64,000 nt of DNA from Aquisediminimonas sp041191345. GTDB taxonomy: Bacteria; Pseudomonadota; Alphaproteobacteria; Sphingomonadales; Sphingomonadaceae. The number at the start of each line of letters is the position of its first letter. The stretch's first letter is position 1. The stretch covers positions 1 to 64,000 of the forward strand of contig JBEEOY010000114.1 of the NCBI GenBank assembly GCA_041191345.1, given 5' to 3'. The position numbers and the translations under genes were made by a program. The notes under the pieces were generated by a model. That model saw nothing but the letters and a program-made list of their open reading frames with translations, did not search any database and had not been told where the DNA came from. Below, in pieces: positions 23,712-32,839 of the stretch.

Positions 23712-24881
23712 TTAAAAGCTATCCGGCAGGTCTACCGCGCCAATCAACTCTCTATGCCGGGAAATGGCATAACGGTCTGTCATTCCAGCAATAAAATCTG
23801 CAATATGCCGGTCCAACGCAGGTTGATCTTCAGGCGCATCTGTGCGCCATTCCTCGGGCAGTAAATTGCGATCTGCATGATAGGCTGCAAACAGCGATGT
23901 CACAATTGATCGGCAGGTTGCCGCAATCTCTAATTGTCGCGGATGATGGTATAAATTGGCGTACATAAAGCGTTTTAAATCTGCCTCGCCTTGCGCCATC
24001 GCCGGTGAAAACCCAACCAACGCCGTTGGTGCGTGCCGAACATCCGCTTCTGTTTCGACGCCATAATGCGCAATGCGGCGCTGGGTTTCAGCAATCACAT
24101 CATTCACCATTGCACCAATCTGGCTACGGACCATTTCTGCAGCCAAGAGGCGCCGGTCTGCATTGGGAAAGCGATCACGAACTTGGGGCCAGCCTTCGCG
24201 CACCAAAGGGGCATCCATCACCTGATCAAAATCGAGCAAACCGGCGCGCAGACCATCATCAATATCATGATTGTCATAAGCAATATCGTCCGCAATGGCG
24301 GCTACTTGTGCCTCCAACGACGCCCGCTTTGCCAAATCTAAAGGAAAGGCAGCGTCTACATCTGCCATGGCCCAGCCCGGCGCGTAAATAGGGCCATTAT
24401 GCTTGGCAAGGCCCTCAAGCGTTTCCCAGCTCAGGTTCAGCCCCGGCCAATTGGGATAGACACGTTCCAACCGCGTCAAAATCCGCAGACTATGGCCATT
24501 ATGGTCAAAGCCGCCTGAAGCCGCCATTGCCTGTTCCAGCCCTGCCTCGCCGGCATGGCCAAAGGGAGGGTGGCCAATATCATGCGCCAAACACAAGGCT
24601 TCTGTAAGGTCTTCATCCAAACCTAAGGCGCGTGCAATTGTCCGGCCAATCTGGGCCACTTCAATACTATGCGTCAGACGAACTCGAAAATGATCCCCAT
24701 CGGGGGCTACAAAAACCTGCGTTTTATGCCGTAACCGCCGAAAAGAAATGGAGTGAACAATCCGGTCCCGATCCCGCTGAAACTCGCTGCGTGGGCCACG
24801 GACCCCCGTGCCTGTTTCAGCATATTGCCGGCCGCGACTGCACAGCGGATCACAAGCAAAGGCAGCTCTCATCGCGGTCAA
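23712..24881 (-). CDS. dgt: Deoxyguanosinetriphosphate triphosphohydrolase-like protein
   Basis: A 389-residue HD-domain phosphohydrolase. The metal-binding His/Asp residues sit in VRLTHSIEVAQIG and LCLAHDIGHPPFGHAGE (about 67-110), with AIADDIAYDNHDIDDGLR further on. This is the dGTPase-like family that hydrolyses dNTPs to deoxynucleoside and tripolyphosphate. The short N-terminal segment CSRGRQYAETGTGVRGPRSE is the typical start of alphaproteobacterial members. The ATG overlaps the SPOR gene stop by four bases, so it is the last gene of the ftsZ-distal unit. Confidence 0.93.
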   Translation of the reverse strand: MTAMRAAFACDPLCSRGRQYAETGTGVRGPRSEFQRDRDRIVHSISFRRLRHKTQVFVAPDGDHFRVRLTHSIEVAQIGRTIARALGLDEDLTEALCLAHDIGHPPFGHAGEAGLEQAMAASGGFDHNGHSLRILTRLERVYPNWPGLNLSWETLEGLAKHNGPIYAPGWAMADVDAAFPLDLAKRASLEAQVAAIADDIAYDNHDIDDGLRAGLLDFDQVMDAPLVREGWPQVRDRFPNADRRLLAAEMVRSQIGAMVNDVIAETQRRIAHYGVETEADVRHAPTALVGFSPAMAQGEADLKRFMYANLYHHPRQLEIAATCRSIVTSLFAAYHADRNLLPEEWRTDAPEDQPALDRHIADFIAGMTDRYAISRHRELIGAVDLPDSF

Positions 24882-26998
24882 TTATCGACCCGCTCAATTT
24901 CCTGACCTGCCTCAGAATTGAAGACCATGGCCTTCACGCCTTCGCTTGCCAGATCCTTCACCAATTCACGCGCTGCCTTGCTGGATCGCATCGGACCAAC
25001 AAGCAGGCGATTGGTCTGCAAATAGGGCACTGACCACGGCTTTTGATCCCCCAGCGCCTTAGGGGCTTGCGATTTCAAATTACGCCACGTGCCCGGCAGG
25101 CCCGCTGTATTGCGCCCAGTTGCAATTTGCACCCAAAGCCGGGCTGGGTTGCGGCGGGCTTTGGCAGCTTCTTCTGCAGCTTTGCGTTCTTGCGCTGCCT
25201 TTTCCGCGCGCGCCTTTTCTTCGGCGGCGGCCTTTTTCTGTGCGGCCAAGCGCAAAGCCTTCAGCTTTGCGGCATCTGGCAACGCAACAGGCGCACTTTC
25301 AGGCTCAAGTTGAAGCGTATTCACAATCTCGCCAAGAGTCAGCCGTGGCGCAGGCGCGGGCGGCTGTTCTGCCATCGGCAGGCTTGGCTGAACTGGGGCC
25401 GCCTCTGCCAGCTCAGCTGGCGCTTCCTGTTCCACAAGCGACTGAGACGAGGCTGTAGTTTCAGGCATTTGCGCCGCGGGCGTTGAGGCTTGCGCAAGCT
25501 GGATCGGGGCAGCCTCAGGTGAAGGTACCGCCGATGCCATGGACGCAGTGGCGGGTGACAAGGTGGCCGCAGGCGCTGAACTTTGCGGAGCTGCACTGGA
25601 AAATACCGTGCCTGTGGCAACGGCTGGCAACTGCATTTGCGATGCCGTCGACGCTGGCAGGATGGCTGACTGAACCGCTGGCGCACTGCTGACACTTGGC
25701 GCAGCCATAGTCACTGCGGGTGCCGTTGTAGCAGAGGCCACGGGCTGCGTAGTGACGGGTGCCGGGGCAGCACGCGCCGCGGGCGGCGCACTTGCAAGCG
25801 ACGGCGAGCTGGTCAATGTGGACTGCGCCGCGACGACCGGTGCCTGGGCCCTATCTCCTAGGCCCGAAGCAGAGGCACGGGCGGGTGCGGGCGGCACTTC
25901 AAAACGAGCAGCAGGTGCTTGTGCCATGGGCATGGGGGAGCCCGCGGGGGCAGCTGCTGCAAGGCTCGCTGTACTCGTGCTGGCTTGCTCAGCTGCGGCA
26001 AGTGGAGCAGCCATGCCAGACGGAGCGATGCCTGAAGCAGACCGGCCCCGCGCGGCAAGCGCCGCCAGTTGCGGATCTCGGCCAGACCGTGCTGCGCGTC
26101 GGGCATCAGCAGAGCTGCTTGCGTCACTATTTGCAGGCGAGGACCGCCGATCAGTCTCCGCCACGGCCAGCTTTACAGCCGCCCCAGCTTCTAGGGGCTG
26201 GAAGCTATCTTCTGTCAGCAGAACGGGGCTGTTGCTATTCATCGCTGGCAAGGTGCCAAAATGCACAGCATGGGCTTTTGCCGCGGATCCAAGGCCCGTT
26301 AGGCGCTGCATAAAGCCAAGCATTGAGGCCGCAGTGTCAGCTGGAGCCACCATACGCACAATCCGCTCAGCGCCCGGCGTATCGCCATTCATCGCCAAAA
26401 TGAACGCACGGGCCCGCCAAGCCCCTTGGTCATTCTTGCGGACCAACGGGTCCAGCCGGGCAAGTGCCGCTTCTTTGTCCCCCGCAATACCCAAGGATAA
26501 TGCAAGGCGGCGTGTCACCTCGTCAGTCGGGCGCAAGCGCAGGGCTGTCAGATAGTCGCGCTGCGCCTTTTTACCGTCCCCCTCCAGATCATGTGCCAAG
26601 CCACGATCCGCCACCACTTCCTGCTCTGGCGCGCCCAAGGCAAGTGCCTCATCAAACACACGCAAGGCCTCGCGGGATTTTTCCAACATGGTCAGGCTGC
26701 TGCCTAGGCCTGTTTTTGCGCGCCAATTTTGAGGCGACAATTCTTCGGCGCGGGCAAAAAAGCCAAAGGCGGCATTTGCATCGCCAATGGCCAGCGCACC
26801 TTGGCCTGCCAGCAGCAAGGCATCCACATTATAGGGATCGCGCGCCAGGGCCTTTAAATTTTCAGATAGTTGGGCCGCAGGATCGGCCTCGCTTGCCAGG
26901 CTTTGCGGCGGAGACACAAGCTGCGCCAGCCCCGGACTTGCGGAAACCACGCAAAAGGACACCAGACACGCACGCACGAGCGACAGCTTCATCTTCAT
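24878..26998 (-). CDS. Exported TPR/SPOR-domain protein downstream of ftsZ
   Basis: A 706-residue periplasmic protein. The signal peptide (about 1-25, ending GLAQ) has no lipobox. TPR-like repeats cover about 40-240 (VDALLLAGQGALAIGDANAA; VADRGLAHDLEGDGKKAQRD). A long Ala/Pro/Ser/Gln-rich low-complexity linker spans about 275-545. A charged coiled coil (KKAAAEEKARAEKAAQERKA) follows at about 578-605, then a C-terminal SPOR domain at about 612-700, which binds denuded septal glycan. Its place after ftsZ suggests a role in septation or envelope constriction. Very low-complexity linker; no functional assignment beyond domains. Confidence 0.85.
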   Translation of the reverse strand: MKMKLSLVRACLVSFCVVSASPGLAQLVSPPQSLASEADPAAQLSENLKALARDPYNVDALLLAGQGALAIGDANAAFGFFARAEELSPQNWRAKTGLGSSLTMLEKSREALRVFDEALALGAPEQEVVADRGLAHDLEGDGKKAQRDYLTALRLRPTDEVTRRLALSLGIAGDKEAALARLDPLVRKNDQGAWRARAFILAMNGDTPGAERIVRMVAPADTAASMLGFMQRLTGLGSAAKAHAVHFGTLPAMNSNSPVLLTEDSFQPLEAGAAVKLAVAETDRRSSPANSDASSSADARRAARSGRDPQLAALAARGRSASGIAPSGMAAPLAAAEQASTSTASLAAAAPAGSPMPMAQAPAARFEVPPAPARASASGLGDRAQAPVVAAQSTLTSSPSLASAPPAARAAPAPVTTQPVASATTAPAVTMAAPSVSSAPAVQSAILPASTASQMQLPAVATGTVFSSAAPQSSAPAATLSPATASMASAVPSPEAAPIQLAQASTPAAQMPETTASSQSLVEQEAPAELAEAAPVQPSLPMAEQPPAPAPRLTLGEIVNTLQLEPESAPVALPDAAKLKALRLAAQKKAAAEEKARAEKAAQERKAAEEAAKARRNPARLWVQIATGRNTAGLPGTWRNLKSQAPKALGDQKPWSVPYLQTNRLLVGPMRSSKAARELVKDLASEGVKAMVFNSEAGQEIERVDN

Positions 26999-27045
26999 GC
27001 CTGTCTATCTAAACCGCTGCCCGCCAGAGACAAGGCCCAAGACAG

Positions 27046-27080
27046 TTTAGCGGGCCGGGCCGTTGCCCTTGCCCGCTAAA
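27046..27080 (-). other. Long hairpin between ftsZ and the SPOR-protein gene
   Basis: Perfect ten-base-pair stem TTTAGCGGGC/GCCCGCTAAA, extended by an inner GGGC/GCCC pairing, located in the 111-base gap after ftsZ. There is no U tract, so it is more likely an mRNA-end-stabilising or attenuating hairpin than a classic terminator. Confidence 0.5.
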
Positions 27081-27109
27081 GCGTCAGCCAGCCAATCGGC
27101 AAGGCCCAA

Positions 27110-28624
27110 TTATTGATTATTCTGGCGGTTCAAAAAGCGCGGAATATCGAGCGGGTCCGATTTTGCAGCGTCGTCTGACTTGGCAGCACCGCGTGCAATG
27201 CTGGACATCCGCTCAAACAAGGTGCCCCCCAGCGGGCCAGAACGCGGCGCAGGACGATCAGGCTGCTCTTCTTCCGCAGGCGCGTCAGTCATCCAGCTGG
27301 GGCGGGGTGCTTCTGCCGATGCATCAGCTGCCGGCAAAGGGTTGGGGACGGGCGGCTCAGCCAAACTTTCATTCCCCAAAATAAGCTCATCCTCGGCAGA
27401 CGGCGGCGTCAACACCAGTTCCTCTTCCTGCGCAGCTTCTGGTGCAGTTTCTGTCAGGTCAAAGGGTGCATCCGCACTTTCACTGGCAGGTTCCTCTGCC
27501 AGTGGTTCGGCAACAACAGGCGCAGCCAGAGTGACGGGCGCAGGCGCAGCCGCAGCGGCCATAGGGGCCGCAGGCTGAGGTTCAGCCTTTGGCTCTTCAG
27601 GCTTGCGCATTGGGGATGAGAAGAATTGCGGGGCGCGCGGCTCAGGGGCTGTGGCAGCTGACGCCTCAATGCCCGTGGCCACCACCGACACGCGGATCTT
27701 GCCATTCAGGCTATCGTTAAAGGCCGAACCCCAGATGATATTGGCATCAGGATCAACGAGCTCTTTAATATGCGAGGCCGCTTCATCAACTTCCATCAGG
27801 CGCATATCTTCACCGCCGGTGATGGAGACGATCACGCCCTTGGCGCCCTTCATCGACACGCCGTCGAGCAGCGGGTTCGCAATGGCCTTTTCAGCGGCTT
27901 CAATGGCGCGGTTATCGCCTTCGGCTTCGCCCGTGCCCATCATCGCCTTGCCCATTTCGCTCATCACTGTGCGAACATCCGCAAAGTCGAGGTTAATGAG
28001 ACCGGGCATGACCATCAGATCAGTAATGCCACGCACGCCTTGCTGCAGAACTTCGTCTGCCATGGCGAAGGCTTCCTTGAAGGTCGTTGACGGATTGGCA
28101 ATCAGGAACAAATTCTGGTTGGGAATAACAATCAGCGTATCAACATGCTTTTGCAGCTCGGCAATGCCGGCTTCGGCGGATTTCATCCGGCGGCTGCCTT
28201 CAAAGCTGAACGGCTTGGTGACAACGCCCACTGTCAGAATACCACGATCACGCGCCGCCTTCGCAATGACTGGCGCCGCGCCGGTGCCCGTGCCGCCGCC
28301 CATGCCAGCGGCGATAAAGCACATGTGCGAGCCTTCTAGCGCGCGTTCAATTTGGTCAATGGCTTCATCAGCGGCTGCGCGACCAATTTCGGGACGAGAG
28401 CCAGCACCAAGGCCCTGCGTGATTTTCAGGCCCAGCTGGATACGGCGCTCAGCCGGGCTGCTGTTCAGCGCCTGCGCATCCGTATTCGCGACAATGAAAT
28501 CAACGCCCTGAACTTGGTTGGCGATCATATTGGCAACGGCATTGCCGCCTGCGCCGCCACAGCCGATCACGCTAATGCGCGGTTTCAGCTCTTCCACTTC
28601 CGGTGCGATGAATTCGATCGTCAT
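27110..28624 (-). CDS. ftsZ: Cell division protein FtsZ
   Basis: A 504-residue tubulin homologue that forms the Z ring. The nucleotide-binding GCGGAGGNAV is at about 21-30 and the tubulin signature GGGTGTG at 109-115; the GTPase catalytic loop NLDFADVRTVM (T7) is present. After about residue 320 comes a long Ala/Pro/Glu-rich linker typical of Alphaproteobacteria, ending in the conserved C-terminal peptide DPLDIPRFLNRQ that binds FtsA. It is separated from ftsA by 148 bases, the only real gap among the division genes, so it probably has its own promoter. Confidence 0.99.
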   Translation of the reverse strand: MTIEFIAPEVEELKPRISVIGCGGAGGNAVANMIANQVQGVDFIVANTDAQALNSSPAERRIQLGLKITQGLGAGSRPEIGRAAADEAIDQIERALEGSHMCFIAAGMGGGTGTGAAPVIAKAARDRGILTVGVVTKPFSFEGSRRMKSAEAGIAELQKHVDTLIVIPNQNLFLIANPSTTFKEAFAMADEVLQQGVRGITDLMVMPGLINLDFADVRTVMSEMGKAMMGTGEAEGDNRAIEAAEKAIANPLLDGVSMKGAKGVIVSITGGEDMRLMEVDEAASHIKELVDPDANIIWGSAFNDSLNGKIRVSVVATGIEASAATAPEPRAPQFFSSPMRKPEEPKAEPQPAAPMAAAAAPAPVTLAAPVVAEPLAEEPASESADAPFDLTETAPEAAQEEELVLTPPSAEDELILGNESLAEPPVPNPLPAADASAEAPRPSWMTDAPAEEEQPDRPAPRSGPLGGTLFERMSSIARGAAKSDDAAKSDPLDIPRFLNRQNNQ

Positions 28625-28772
28625 TCCTATTCCCCTAGCCTGTCCAAGGAAGCTGCCCTCCCCGAACTCTGGTGCACAAAACCCGCCAACACCCTCCCCA
28701 GTTGCAGACGGAGCTGGCCGTAAAAACCCGAATCAAAAACCCAATATCATGGGCCCGGCGCACGGATCAGCA
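28625..28772 (-). promoter_or_regulatory. ftsA-ftsZ intergenic region, probable ftsZ promoter region
   Basis: 148 bases without a gene, against 13 overlapping junctions upstream. A short hairpin CAGCAT-TTTG-ATGCTG overlaps the ftsA stop, and AGGGGAATAGGA precedes the ftsZ ATG. I could not recognise a CtrA site (TTAA-N7-TTAA) or a clear promoter consensus. Confidence 0.4.
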
Positions 28773-30032
28773 TCAAAATGCTGTTTTGATTGCTGAAATC
28801 AGCTTTTCAAGCAGCCCTTGATGATCGGAGCGAATTACCTGTTGATGATGTGGTTTAATGACCCGAACATCAATGGGGTCAGAAGCCGCATAATATACCA
28901 AACCGGCCAAAGTGGCGAAGCCGGGCCCGCTATGTGCATCGGGCAGGCCAATTAGCCCGCGGGGACGGCCAACACGCACGGCGCGGCCCAGAACGCCTTG
29001 CACATAATCCGCCATACCTTTCAGCTCAGCGCCGCCGCCCGTCAGCACCACTTGGCGGCCAACGGGGCCCGTAAAGCCAAGCTCTTTCAATGCGGCATTA
29101 ATTTCACCCACCAGATGCTCAAGCCGCTGGCGGATGACAGCAATCAACTGCGCCCGGGTAATGCGGTGGCTTTCGCCCTCATCTTCTGAAGACATGGGGG
29201 CGATTTCAATCATATCATGATTGTCGCGGGGGCTGGCAGTGGCAGAGCCGTAAAAGCATTTCATGCGCTCGGCCTGATTCCGCCGCGCACCAAAGGCTGA
29301 GGCAATATCATCCGTGATATCGGCAGCCCCAAAGGGAATTGACGTTAGGCCCACGAGCATGCCGCCGGCAAACAGCGAGACATTGGTCACACCGCCACCA
29401 ATTTCCACAAGAGCCACGCCCAGCTCCCGCTCTTCTTCTGACAAGACGGCAAGGCCTGTGGCAACGGGCGAGGCAATAATCGACTCAACGCCCAAATGCG
29501 CACTGCGCACGCACAAATCGATATTGCGTATGGGCGACTGATCAGCACACACAACGTGAATATCAACCCCCAGCTTATCAGCGTGCAGACCTAAGGGGCG
29601 CTTCACGCCCTGCAAGCCATCCAGCGTGTAGAGCGTGGGCTGGGCGTGCAGGATCATCCGACCATCCGGATCCAGCGAGTTGCGGCCTGCTGCCAGCAGT
29701 TCATCAATATCTTCTTGCTCGATACGATGCCCGCCCAGCTCCACTTCAACTGAGGCAATGTTGCTCACCAAGCCGCCCGCTGAAAACCCAACCCAAACAT
29801 TATCAATGCTGAGGCCCGCAATCCGCTCTGCCTGCTCCACAGCTTCGCGAATGGCGCGTTCGGTTGCATCCATGTCGGCAATATAGCCACGGCGCACGCC
29901 CCGGCTTTCGCGCTGGCCTGTGCCCAGCACCTGAATATCCCCACCTTCGCCAATTTCGGCAATCAGTGCCGAGACTTTCCACGACCCAATATCAAGGGCA
30001 GTGATGAGGCGAGATGGTTTGGCGACGGCCAT
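28773..30032 (-). CDS. ftsA: Cell division protein FtsA
   Basis: A 419-residue actin-like ATPase that tethers FtsZ to the membrane. The N-terminal phosphate loop reads ITALDIGSWKVSALIAE, the SHS2/1C domain lies at about 85-165, and ALVEIGGGVTNVSLF and VVLTGGGAELKGM form the second phosphate and adenosine motifs. The C-terminus (HQGLLEKLISAIKTAF) is an amphipathic helix for membrane targeting. ATG 30032 is chosen (AAGGAAAA upstream, 13 bases after the ftsQ stop); the open frame extends much further upstream but only inside ftsQ. Confidence 0.98.
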   Translation of the reverse strand: MAVAKPSRLITALDIGSWKVSALIAEIGEGGDIQVLGTGQRESRGVRRGYIADMDATERAIREAVEQAERIAGLSIDNVWVGFSAGGLVSNIASVEVELGGHRIEQEDIDELLAAGRNSLDPDGRMILHAQPTLYTLDGLQGVKRPLGLHADKLGVDIHVVCADQSPIRNIDLCVRSAHLGVESIIASPVATGLAVLSEEERELGVALVEIGGGVTNVSLFAGGMLVGLTSIPFGAADITDDIASAFGARRNQAERMKCFYGSATASPRDNHDMIEIAPMSSEDEGESHRITRAQLIAVIRQRLEHLVGEINAALKELGFTGPVGRQVVLTGGGAELKGMADYVQGVLGRAVRVGRPRGLIGLPDAHSGPGFATLAGLVYYAASDPIDVRVIKPHHQQVIRSDHQGLLEKLISAIKTAF

Positions 30033-30045
30033 GAATGCGTTTTCC

Positions 30046-31023
30046 TTATTGGTCTGCAGCGGGGGAGGATGTGGCGGCGGCGGGCGCCGAGGCAGCGGGC
30101 GGCGTTGCACCATCAGGCGCGACCGTTTCTGCGCCGGGCGCGGGCGTTGGTGTGTCAGTGACTGGACGGCGCAGGCGAACCACAAACTTCGTTGGATCGC
30201 GCATGTCAAAGCGCACAAAGCCCCGGCCCAGCAATTTCTGATTGCCCTCAATCCGCGCAAAATTCTTAAGCGCGTTGGCAGCCAGATCTTCACCTTCTGG
30301 CAAAGCAAGGACTTCACCGGATTCAAAGCGAATGTCCCAACGGCGGTTGCCGACCCATGTGGCGCCAGCAAAATTAGGCTTAAGCGTGGGGGACATATTC
30401 AACAAACGGAACAGCCCAGCGACACGCTGATTGGCATTGGGGCCAATAACAAGTGGCAGATCAGGAATGGCGCGCGGATCAACCATTTCCAGAATAACGC
30501 CACTGCCATCAATCAACACCAAGCGCTGATTATTCTGCCAGACCGCGGCGGGTTTCCGCTCAAGAATGTCGACAACCAGCGTATCGGGCCAGCGCCGCGA
30601 AATGCGGGCATCGCCAATCCAGCCATATTGCAACAACTCACCCCGGACTTTTTCCAAATCAACAAGCGGCATCGCAATAGATTGCTGGTCGAGCGCAACC
30701 GCATAGACAGTCAGTGAATCCATGCGGTTCAGGCCCTTCACATCGACACGCTTGACCTTAAAGCCCGCGCGCCCTGCCATCTGGCCCATTTCTGTGCCAA
30801 CCGCTTGGGGAATGCCGGCATAAATGGCTGCCGCCAATACCGACCCGGCAATCACGAAAATGGTGAGGACAGTCAGCGCCTTTTCAATCGTCTCCACCTT
30901 GAAGGGAACGATTTTCCAGAACAGGTCATTTGCCTGCTGCCAAATTGAGGGCGTGGAGCGTGCAGCCCCGCGCGTCACGGGGCGCTTTTGCGGCGCACGG
31001 GACGGGCGAGGACCAGCTGTCAC
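30046..31023 (-). CDS. ftsQ: Cell division protein FtsQ
   Basis: A 325-residue bitopic division protein. The basic N-terminal cytoplasmic tail (about 1-45) precedes one membrane helix (TVLTIFVIAGSVLAAAIYAG, about 48-67), a POTRA domain (FKVKRVDVKGLNRMDS onward, about 87-160) and the beta domain (about 165-270). The C-terminus is Pro/Ala-rich. FtsQ links early and late divisome proteins in the FtsQLB complex. ATGA overlap with ddl. Confidence 0.95.
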   Translation of the reverse strand: MTAGPRPSRAPQKRPVTRGAARSTPSIWQQANDLFWKIVPFKVETIEKALTVLTIFVIAGSVLAAAIYAGIPQAVGTEMGQMAGRAGFKVKRVDVKGLNRMDSLTVYAVALDQQSIAMPLVDLEKVRGELLQYGWIGDARISRRWPDTLVVDILERKPAAVWQNNQRLVLIDGSGVILEMVDPRAIPDLPLVIGPNANQRVAGLFRLLNMSPTLKPNFAGATWVGNRRWDIRFESGEVLALPEGEDLAANALKNFARIEGNQKLLGRGFVRFDMRDPTKFVVRLRRPVTDTPTPAPGAETVAPDGATPPAASAPAAATSSPAADQ

Positions 31024-31943
31024 GCCAGCGCCTCCTTGACCAAAATGTCGACCAGCTCTTCATAAGAAATGCCACAATGCCGGGCCTGTTCTGGCACCAG
31101 ACTTAAGGGCGTCATTCCGGGCTGGGTGTTCACTTCCAAAAGAAAGACACCCTCCAGACCCAGCTGGTCATCCCAGCGGAAGTCAGATCGCGATGCGCCT
31201 TTGCAGCCCAGCACGCGGTGTGCCTGCAAGGCCCACCCCATCATGGCCTCAGCGACATCATCAGGGATGCGGGCGGGGCAGACATGCTCGGTCATGCCAT
31301 CAGTATATTTGGCATCAAAATCATAAAAGCCGGACTTGGGCTGCAACTCAGTCACGCACAAGGCGCGATCACCCAGCACAGCGACAGTCAATTCGCGGCC
31401 ACGAATGAAGGGCTCTGCCAGCAACTCGGCAAATTGCTGCCACGGCCCTTCGGCATCGCGGCGGATGGGGTTGCCATAATTGCTCGTATCCGTGACGATC
31501 GCCACGCCAACAGATGAGCCTTCATTAACAGGCTTTAGCACATAGGGGCGGGGCAGCGGATCGGCATGATACAGCGCCTCGCTTTCAACCACCATGCCGC
31601 CCGGCATGGGAATACCATGGGGGACGAGCGCCGATTTGGTCAGCTGCTTGTCAATGGCAATGACAGAGGTGGTGAGGCCCGAATGCGTATATTTGATACC
31701 CATCAGGTCCATCATGCCCTGAACCGTGCCATCTTCGCCCGGCGAGCCGTGCAGCGCGTTAAAGACAACATCGGGCTTGGCCTCAGCCAAGCGCGCGGCG
31801 ACTGTGCGGTCCATATCAATCCGCGTGACGCGATAGCCCAGCCGCTCAAGCGCATCGGCAACGCCATTGCCTGTCACAAGCGACACGGGCCGCTCTGAGG
31901 ACCATCCCCCCATTAGGACGGCCACATGGATAGGCGCGCTCAT
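31020..31943 (-). CDS. ddl: D-alanine--D-alanine ligase
   Basis: A 307-residue ATP-grasp ligase making D-Ala-D-Ala for the peptidoglycan stem. The N-terminal VAVLMGGWSSERPVSLVTG, catalytic Ser-containing HGSPGEDGTVQGMMD, ATP-binding YVLKPVNEGSSVGV and the C-terminal metal site FLLEVNTQPGMTPLSLVP are all present. The start at 31943 overlaps the murB stop as ATGA; an upstream in-frame start would lie inside murB and is not preferred. Ddl of the DdlB type is normally found at this place in the cluster. Confidence 0.97.
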   Translation of the reverse strand: MSAPIHVAVLMGGWSSERPVSLVTGNGVADALERLGYRVTRIDMDRTVAARLAEAKPDVVFNALHGSPGEDGTVQGMMDLMGIKYTHSGLTTSVIAIDKQLTKSALVPHGIPMPGGMVVESEALYHADPLPRPYVLKPVNEGSSVGVAIVTDTSNYGNPIRRDAEGPWQQFAELLAEPFIRGRELTVAVLGDRALCVTELQPKSGFYDFDAKYTDGMTEHVCPARIPDDVAEAMMGWALQAHRVLGCKGASRSDFRWDDQLGLEGVFLLEVNTQPGMTPLSLVPEQARHCGISYEELVDILVKEALA

Positions 31944-32839
31944 GCTTGTTTTCCTACTCGTTGAATTTCCCATTCAAGCATAATGCCTGATTTTTCCTGC
32001 ACGCGCCGGCGGACGTCTTCGCCCAGAGCCTCAATATCGGCACTGGTCGCCTCCCCCAGATTGAGCAGGAAATTCGTATGTTTTTCGGATACTTGGGCAC
32101 CGCCCAGCGTCAAGCCCCGGCAGCCCGCTTCGTCCACCAATTGCCACGCCTTATGGCCATTTGGGTTTTTGAAGGTGGATCCACCCGTTTTACTGCGCAG
32201 CGGCTGGCTCGCTTCGCGCGAGGCCGAAATACGGTCCATTTCCGCCTGAATATCTTCTGGCACACCGGGCCGCCCCTTAAAGCGCGCGCCCACCACAACA
32301 GCCCCATCAGGCAATTCAGAATGGCGGTAGGTATAGTGCAAATCAGCAACGGGCAGCGTCACCAGCCGACCGTCGCGCAGGACAACATCGCAATCGACCA
32401 GAATGTCCTTCACTTCACCGCCATAGGCCCCGCCATTCATGCGGACAAAGCCGCCAACTGTGCCGGGGATGGAGCGGAGAAATTCTAGCCCGGCAATCGC
32501 TTTGTCACGCGCGGTGGACGACACAAGGATGCCACTGGCCCCAGCCCCGCAATCAAGCGTCAGATCATCAACAGAGGTCACCTGCGCAAAGGCCTTGCCC
32601 AACCGCACGACCACACCGGGCACGCCGCCATCGCGAACAATCAGGTTGGATCCCAAGCCCAGCGCCATCACAGGAATAGTCGGGTCGAGCGCGGCTAGAA
32701 AGGCGCACAGATCATCGCGATCGGCGGGCTCAAACAGCCAATCAGCTGGGCCGCCTGATTTAAACCAGACGAGCGGCGCAAGCGGTGCCTGCGCCGTCAA
32801 ACGGCCTTTGACAGCGGGAAGAGACGCCGCGTCGATCAA
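31940..32839 (-). CDS. murB: UDP-N-acetylmuramate dehydrogenase MurB
   Basis: A 299-residue FAD enzyme that reduces UDP-GlcNAc-enolpyruvate to UDP-MurNAc. FAD motif LGLGSNLIVRDGGVPGVVV, GIPGTVGGFVRMNGGAYG-type segment (reads SIPGTVGGFVRMNGGAYG), catalytic Ser in KTGGSTFKNP, and the C-terminal Glu. The start is a TTG at 32839: it overlaps the murC stop (TTGA), has GGAGG seven bases upstream, and gives a family-like N-terminus LIDAASLPAVKG. The longer open frame starting at 32908 would lie within murC. Confidence 0.95.
   Translation of the reverse strand: MIDAASLPAVKGRLTAQAPLAPLVWFKSGGPADWLFEPADRDDLCAFLAALDPTIPVMALGLGSNLIVRDGGVPGVVVRLGKAFAQVTSVDDLTLDCGAGASGILVSSTARDKAIAGLEFLRSIPGTVGGFVRMNGGAYGGEVKDILVDCDVVLRDGRLVTLPVADLHYTYRHSELPDGAVVVGARFKGRPGVPEDIQAEMDRISASREASQPLRSKTGGSTFKNPNGHKAWQLVDEAGCRGLTLGGAQVSEKHTNFLLNLGEATSADIEALGEDVRRRVQEKSGIMLEWEIQRVGKQA

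Noticed and set aside
25752..26555. Plus-strand open frame opposite the SPOR protein, very Ala-rich
   Set aside because: A reverse image of the low-complexity Ala/Pro linker of the real gene.
27603..28511. Plus-strand 302-codon open frame opposite ftsZ
   Set aside because: Antisense shadow of ftsZ; no domain features.
30033..30371. N-terminal extension of FtsA in frame upstream of 30032
   Set aside because: It lies entirely inside ftsQ and encodes Arg/Pro-rich sequence with no similarity to FtsA; the ATG at 30032 has a good ribosome site.
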